Shown: positions 60,888 to 64,000 of the stretch, one piece after another
How the letters are laid out: each line of letters opens with the position of its first letter
Position numbering within the stretch: position 1 is the stretch's first letter
Source of the DNA: Streptomyces sp. CB02056
GTDB taxonomy: Bacteria; Actinomycetota; Actinomycetes; Streptomycetales; Streptomycetaceae
Length of the DNA stretch: 64,000 bases
Direction: 5' to 3'
NCBI RefSeq assembly: GCF_001905545.1
Contig: NZ_LIPD01000002.1
Coordinates: 372,001 to 436,000 of the forward strand
Made by a program: the position numbers and the translations under genes
The notes under the pieces: generated by a model
Database searches by the model: none
What the model saw: the letters and a program-made list of their open reading frames with translations, nothing else
What the model was told of the DNA's origin: nothing

Positions 60888-61811
60888 TCAGATGCCCCCG
60901 TTGACCACCGCGTTCTGCGCCGCGCCGGCGCCGACGTTCCACTTGGCCAGGATCTTGTCGTACTCGCCGCTGCGGATCAGCTGGTCGATCGCCCCGGCCA
61001 GCACGTCCCGCAGCGGCCCGTCGTCCTTGCGCACCGCGATCCCGTACGGGTTGGAGGTGGACTGCCCGCCGGTCACCTCGAAGCGGGCGCCGCCGTCGGT
61101 GGTCTTCGCCGCGTAGGCGGCCACCGGGTAGTCGTTCAGGCCGGCCGCGGCGGCGCCGGAGGCGACCTCGGCCAGCGCCTTGGTGTCGGTGTCCAGCTTG
61201 TGCGGGGTCAGCGGGCGGCCGGCCCGGGTGCAGACGCCGACCTGGCGGGTGACGATCTCGTCCTGGGTGGTGCCCTGCTGGAACGCGACGGTCTTGCCGC
61301 ACAGGTCGTCCAGGCCCCTGATCCCCTTGGGGTTGCCCTTCGGGACGACGATCGAGGTGCCCGCGATGAAGTAGTCCACGAAGTCCACGCCCGGGCCGGT
61401 CGGCTTGCCGGTCTCGTCCACCGCGTCCCGGCGCCGGCGGGTGTCGCTGAGCGCGGACATCGCCACGTCGTACTGCTTGGCCTGGAGGTTCGGCACCAGC
61501 TTGTCGAAGGGGGTGTCGACGAACTCGACCCGCACGTCGAGGATCCGGCCCAGGGCGGCGGCGAGGTCCGGGTCGAGGCCGGTCGGCTTGCCGTCCGGGC
61601 CGCGGAACTCCACCGGGGCGTAGTTGACGTCCATGCCGACCCGCAGCGCGCCGGCCGACCGCTGGGCCTTCGGCAGCTTGCCGCGGAGGTCCTTGACCGG
61701 GTCGCCCGGGGCGGCCTGCCCGCCGCCGCAGCCGGTCAGCAGGAGGGCCCCGGCGGCGGCCAGGGCGGCGCCGGCCGGGACCGGACGGAGGGCGTGGCGG
61801 ACGTGCGGCAT
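60888..61811 (-). CDS. Orphan second amino acid substrate-binding lipoprotein
   Basis: A 307-residue SBP family 3 lipoprotein from ATG 61811 (AGGAG 8 bases upstream). Lipobox LLLTGCGG. It resembles the protein at 59542 (ALRVGMDVNYAPVEFRG, PTGLDPDLAAALGRIL, KTVAFQQGTTQDEIV), so the two are paralogues. No permease or ATPase gene of its own; it may share the transporter encoded just downstream. It has its own leader. Confidence 0.88.
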   Translation of the reverse strand: MPHVRHALRPVPAGAALAAAGALLLTGCGGGQAAPGDPVKDLRGKLPKAQRSAGALRVGMDVNYAPVEFRGPDGKPTGLDPDLAAALGRILDVRVEFVDTPFDKLVPNLQAKQYDVAMSALSDTRRRRDAVDETGKPTGPGVDFVDYFIAGTSIVVPKGNPKGIRGLDDLCGKTVAFQQGTTQDEIVTRQVGVCTRAGRPLTPHKLDTDTKALAEVASGAAAAGLNDYPVAAYAAKTTDGGARFEVTGGQSTSNPYGIAVRKDDGPLRDVLAGAIDQLIRSGEYDKILAKWNVGAGAAQNAVVNGGI

Positions 61812-62394
61812 GAGGGCGGCTCCTGAGGGAGGGAGGTGGGGCCGCCACGGTGTCGCACGGGTGTACGCGAAATGGCGGACAAGCGATCCTGCCATCCCGC
61901 CCTGCCGGGCCCGGCGGCGGGTGTGTCAGAATTCGGTACCGGGTGACCCCCGAACGCTCGAACCAGGCCGACGAGCCCCGACAGGCTCGGGGTGCCCGGG
62001 AACGGAAGTCCTCACGCGGCTCCGTATCCGGGGCACCGGATCCCCTTCGGCCTGTGTTCACTCCTGCGGGTGCGCGTGCGCTCATGCCGTTGCCGCCGCC
62101 GGAGCCCGGCGCTTCCGACGCCGGGCCCCTGTGACGCGACAGCGCGGCGATGAACCGTACGTGACGAGGACGAAAAGGCATAGGTGCGATGCCTTCCTCC
62201 GACCTACGCTCGGCCCGGAAGCACAACGCGGACAACACAGACCCCATACAACCCTCATCCGAGGGCGCCGCCCGACGGCAGCGCCCCGACCCCGACCCCG
62301 GGTCCGCTTCGGCGTACCCGGTTTCCGGTTTCCGGACGGGTCGCCCTGCCCGTCGGCCGCGCGTCCTCGCCAGATCAATGACGAAGAGGTCATC
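61812..62394. other. Long region between the orphan binding-protein gene and malic enzyme gene
   Basis: It separates divergent genes. A perfect 8-bp hairpin GCCCGGCG/CGCCGGGC with a seven-base loop lies at 62104-62126. The last 100 bases are the malic enzyme leader. The frame opens in places on both strands, but codon use and lack of family features make them shadows. No gene is supported. Confidence 0.45.
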
Positions 62395-63591
62395 GTGGCA
62401 GCGGAGATCATTCACAGCAGCACCCAGGACACCGAGGATCCGGTCGACGCGGTCTTCGCGCTCCACCGCGGCGGGAAGATGGAGATCCGGGCGACCGTCC
62501 CGGTGCGCGACGCGGACGACCTGTCCCTCGCCTACACCCCCGGTGTCGCCCGGGTCTGCACGGCCATCGCCGAGCAGCCGGAGCTGGTCAACGACTACAC
62601 CTGGAAGTCCAACACCGTCGCGGTGGTCACCGACGGCACCGCGGTGCTGGGCCTCGGCGACATCGGCCCGCAGGCCTCGCTGCCCGTGATGGAGGGCAAG
62701 GCCATCCTGTTCAAGCAGTTCGGCGGCGTGGACGCGGTGCCGATCGCGCTCGACTGCACCGGGGTCGACGAGATCGTCGAGACCGTGGTCCGGCTGGCCC
62801 CCTCCTTCGGCGGCGTCAACCTGGAGGACATCTCCGCACCCCGCTGCTTCGAGATCGAGCGCCGGCTCCAGGAGGCCCTGGACATCCCGGTCTTCCACGA
62901 CGACCAGCACGGCACCGCGATCGTCACCACCGCGGCCCTGTGGAACGCCGCCAAGGTGACGGGCCGTGAGATCGGCTCGCTGCGGGCCGTCATCTCCGGC
63001 GCCGGCGCGGCCGGCATCGCCATCGCCAAGATGCTGGTCGCGGCCGGCATCGGCGACGTGGCCGTCTGCGACCGCAAGGGCGTGGTGTACGAGGGCCGCG
63101 GCGACCTCACCGACGTCAAGGCCGAGATCGCCGGGCGGACCAACCGCACCGGCCTCAAGGGCTCGCTGGCCGACGCGATGGCCGGCGCCGACGTGTTCAT
63201 CGGCGTCTCCGGCGGCACCGTGCCGGAGGAGGTCGTGGCGACCATGGCCGAGGGCGCGTTCGTCTTCGCGATGGCCAACCCCAACCCGGAGATCCACCCG
63301 GAGGTCGCCCACAAGTACGCCGCCGTGGTCGCCACCGGCCGCAGCGACTTCCCGAACCAGATCAACAACGTGCTGGCCTTCCCGGGCATCTTCGCGGGCG
63401 CCCTCCAGGTCCGCGCCTCCCGGATCACCGAGGGCATGAAGCTGGCCGCCGCCAAGGCGCTGGCGGGCGTCGTGGCCGACGAGCTGACGCCGCAGAAGGT
63501 CATCCCCTCGCCGTTCGACGAGCGGGTCGCGCCGGCGGTCACCAAGGCCGTCGCCGAGGCCGCCCGGGCGGAGGGCGTCGCCCGGATCTGA
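62395..63591 (+). CDS. Malic enzyme (malate oxidoreductase, decarboxylating)
   Basis: A 398-residue short-form malic enzyme from GTG 62395 (AAGAGG upstream). Active-site and metal motifs: [32 protein letters not shown] (62-81), [12 protein letters not shown] (metal/dinucleotide), and the Rossmann motif [15 protein letters not shown] near 199 with a D in VCDRKG after strand 2. It turns malate into pyruvate, making reduced cofactor. Its position matches SCO5261, described as NADP-dependent, but the D after strand 2 is more like NAD enzymes, so cofactor choice is unsettled. Confidence 0.93.
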   Translation: MAAEIIHSSTQDTEDPVDAVFALHRGGKMEIRATVPVRDADDLSLAYTPGVARVCTAIAEQPELVNDYTWKSNTVAVVTDGTAVLGLGDIGPQASLPVMEGKAILFKQFGGVDAVPIALDCTGVDEIVETVVRLAPSFGGVNLEDISAPRCFEIERRLQEALDIPVFHDDQHGTAIVTTAALWNAAKVTGREIGSLRAVISGAGAAGIAIAKMLVAAGIGDVAVCDRKGVVYEGRGDLTDVKAEIAGRTNRTGLKGSLADAMAGADVFIGVSGGTVPEEVVATMAEGAFVFAMANPNPEIHPEVAHKYAAVVATGRSDFPNQINNVLAFPGIFAGALQVRASRITEGMKLAAAKALAGVVADELTPQKVIPSPFDERVAPAVTKAVAEAARAEGVARI

Positions 63592-63601
63592 CGAGGTGAT
63601 C

Positions 63602-63635
63602 GGGGGAGCGCGCCCGCCACGGCGGCCGCTCCCCC
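63602..63635 (+). terminator. Terminator of the malic enzyme gene
   Basis: A GGGGGAGCG/CGCTCCCCC stem, 9 bp perfect with further inner pairing, 11 bases after the stop. Confidence 0.75.
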
Positions 63636-63740
63636 GCGTCCCCCCGAGCGCCCGGAGGCGAGCGGGGGAGCAGCAGCCGGGACACGCGTCACACCTCCGC
63701 GTGGTTCCCGGCCCCGGCCGTCGCGGCTATCGTCCGGGGC

Positions 63741-64000
63741 ATGTTCGCTGCCTACGCCGCACGTACCGACGCCGCCGACCCGCTGAGCGGGCTGGAGCTG
63801 GGCGACCTCCCCGAGCCGCAGGCCCGCCCCGGGTGGAGCGTGGTCACCGTCCGGGCCGCCAGCCTCAACCACCACGACCTGTGGTCGCTGCGCGGGGTCG
63901 GCCTGCCCGCCGAGCGGCTGCCGATGATCCTCGGCTGCGACGCCGCCGGCGTCGACGAGCACGGCAACGAGGTGGTCCTGCACTCGGTGATCGGCCAGAG
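63741..64000 (+). CDS. Zinc-type alcohol dehydrogenase/quinone oxidoreductase family (5' part; runs off the window)
   Basis: The first 86 codons from ATG 63741: [20 protein letters not shown] near 34-53 and [18 protein letters not shown] near 60-77, which is the GroES-like N-terminal domain of MDR enzymes. The NHHDLW segment is typical of the zinc-binding dehydrogenase/quinone reductase group. Catalytic domain and zinc ligands lie outside the window. Confidence 0.86.
   Translation, partial: MFAAYAARTDAADPLSGLELGDLPEPQARPGWSVVTVRAASLNHHDLWSLRGVGLPAERLPMILGCDAAGVDEHGNEVVLHSVIGQ

Overview
The window is about 73% GC with strong third-position GC bias, GTG/TTG starts and actinobacterial marker genes (SigR-RsrA, WhiB-like, DasR, nickel superoxide dismutase with its SodX protease, UshX-SigH, DUF397/XRE-DUF5753 pairs). 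It is a chromosomal core-region piece of a Streptomycetaceae member (Streptomyces or Kitasatospora; the genus cannot be settled from this alone). From memory, the order matches the Streptomyces coelicolor SCO5208-SCO5262 neighbourhood, with a block of polysaccharide genes, a second DasA-like gene and a WhiJ-like locus added.

Layout: 1-4.0 kb (minus) hisN (partial), SMR exporter, rsgA, aroA and an M50 peptidase. 4.2-5.6 kb SRAP protein and a hydrolase. 5.7-10.4 kb the SigR-RsrA thiol-stress operon with its self-recognised promoter, then an HD-GYP membrane protein and a degenerate partner. 10.4-10.6 kb is a small mobile element (copy A). 10.9-15.8 kb TPR protein, peptide deformylase, epimerase, PaaX regulator, YqeB-like and SRPBCC proteins. 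15.9-17.98 kb is a WhiJ-like cluster (small protein, HATPase, XRE-DUF5753, DUF397). 18.0-21.8 kb is nrdAB under a cobalamin riboswitch and two NrdR boxes.

21.8-31.2 kb is a polysaccharide-type block: GT-C, GH26 and cellulose-synthase-like GT2 transcribed leftward, and GH12-ricin lectin, a LamG membrane protein and a second GT-C transcribed rightward, with mobile element copy B inside. 31.3-36.1 kb holds an acetyltransferase, GlxA-type regulator, His/Gln-rich histidine phosphatase, sodium:solute symporter and DUF3311 partner. 36.4-45.4 kb is the chitin/GlcNAc region: dasR, dasABC, a GH3 hexosaminidase, a second solute-binding protein and a SIS-domain sugar-phosphate enzyme, with DasR (dre) boxes over the promoters. 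Two more dre-like boxes precede the PdtaS-type sensor kinase at 45.8 kb.

47.8-52.7 kb: WblE/WhiB1-type protein with a CRP-like site, lipid kinase, membrane protein, SigH and its anti-sigma factor, acetyltransferase and SnoaL-like protein. 52.8-55.9 kb: a cobalamin ABC importer under a second cobalamin riboswitch. 56.0-57.6 kb: sodN/sodX and a CGNR regulator. 57.7-61.8 kb: a polar amino acid ABC importer plus an orphan second binding protein. 62.4-64 kb: malic enzyme and a partial zinc-type dehydrogenase. Linking themes are redox stress and ribonucleotide reduction (SigR, Nrd, SodN, B12 uptake) and sensing/uptake of amino sugars and polymers tied to development (DasR, PdtaS, WblE, SigH, WhiJ-like). 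No rRNA, tRNA, CRISPR array, prophage or antibiotic cluster was seen.
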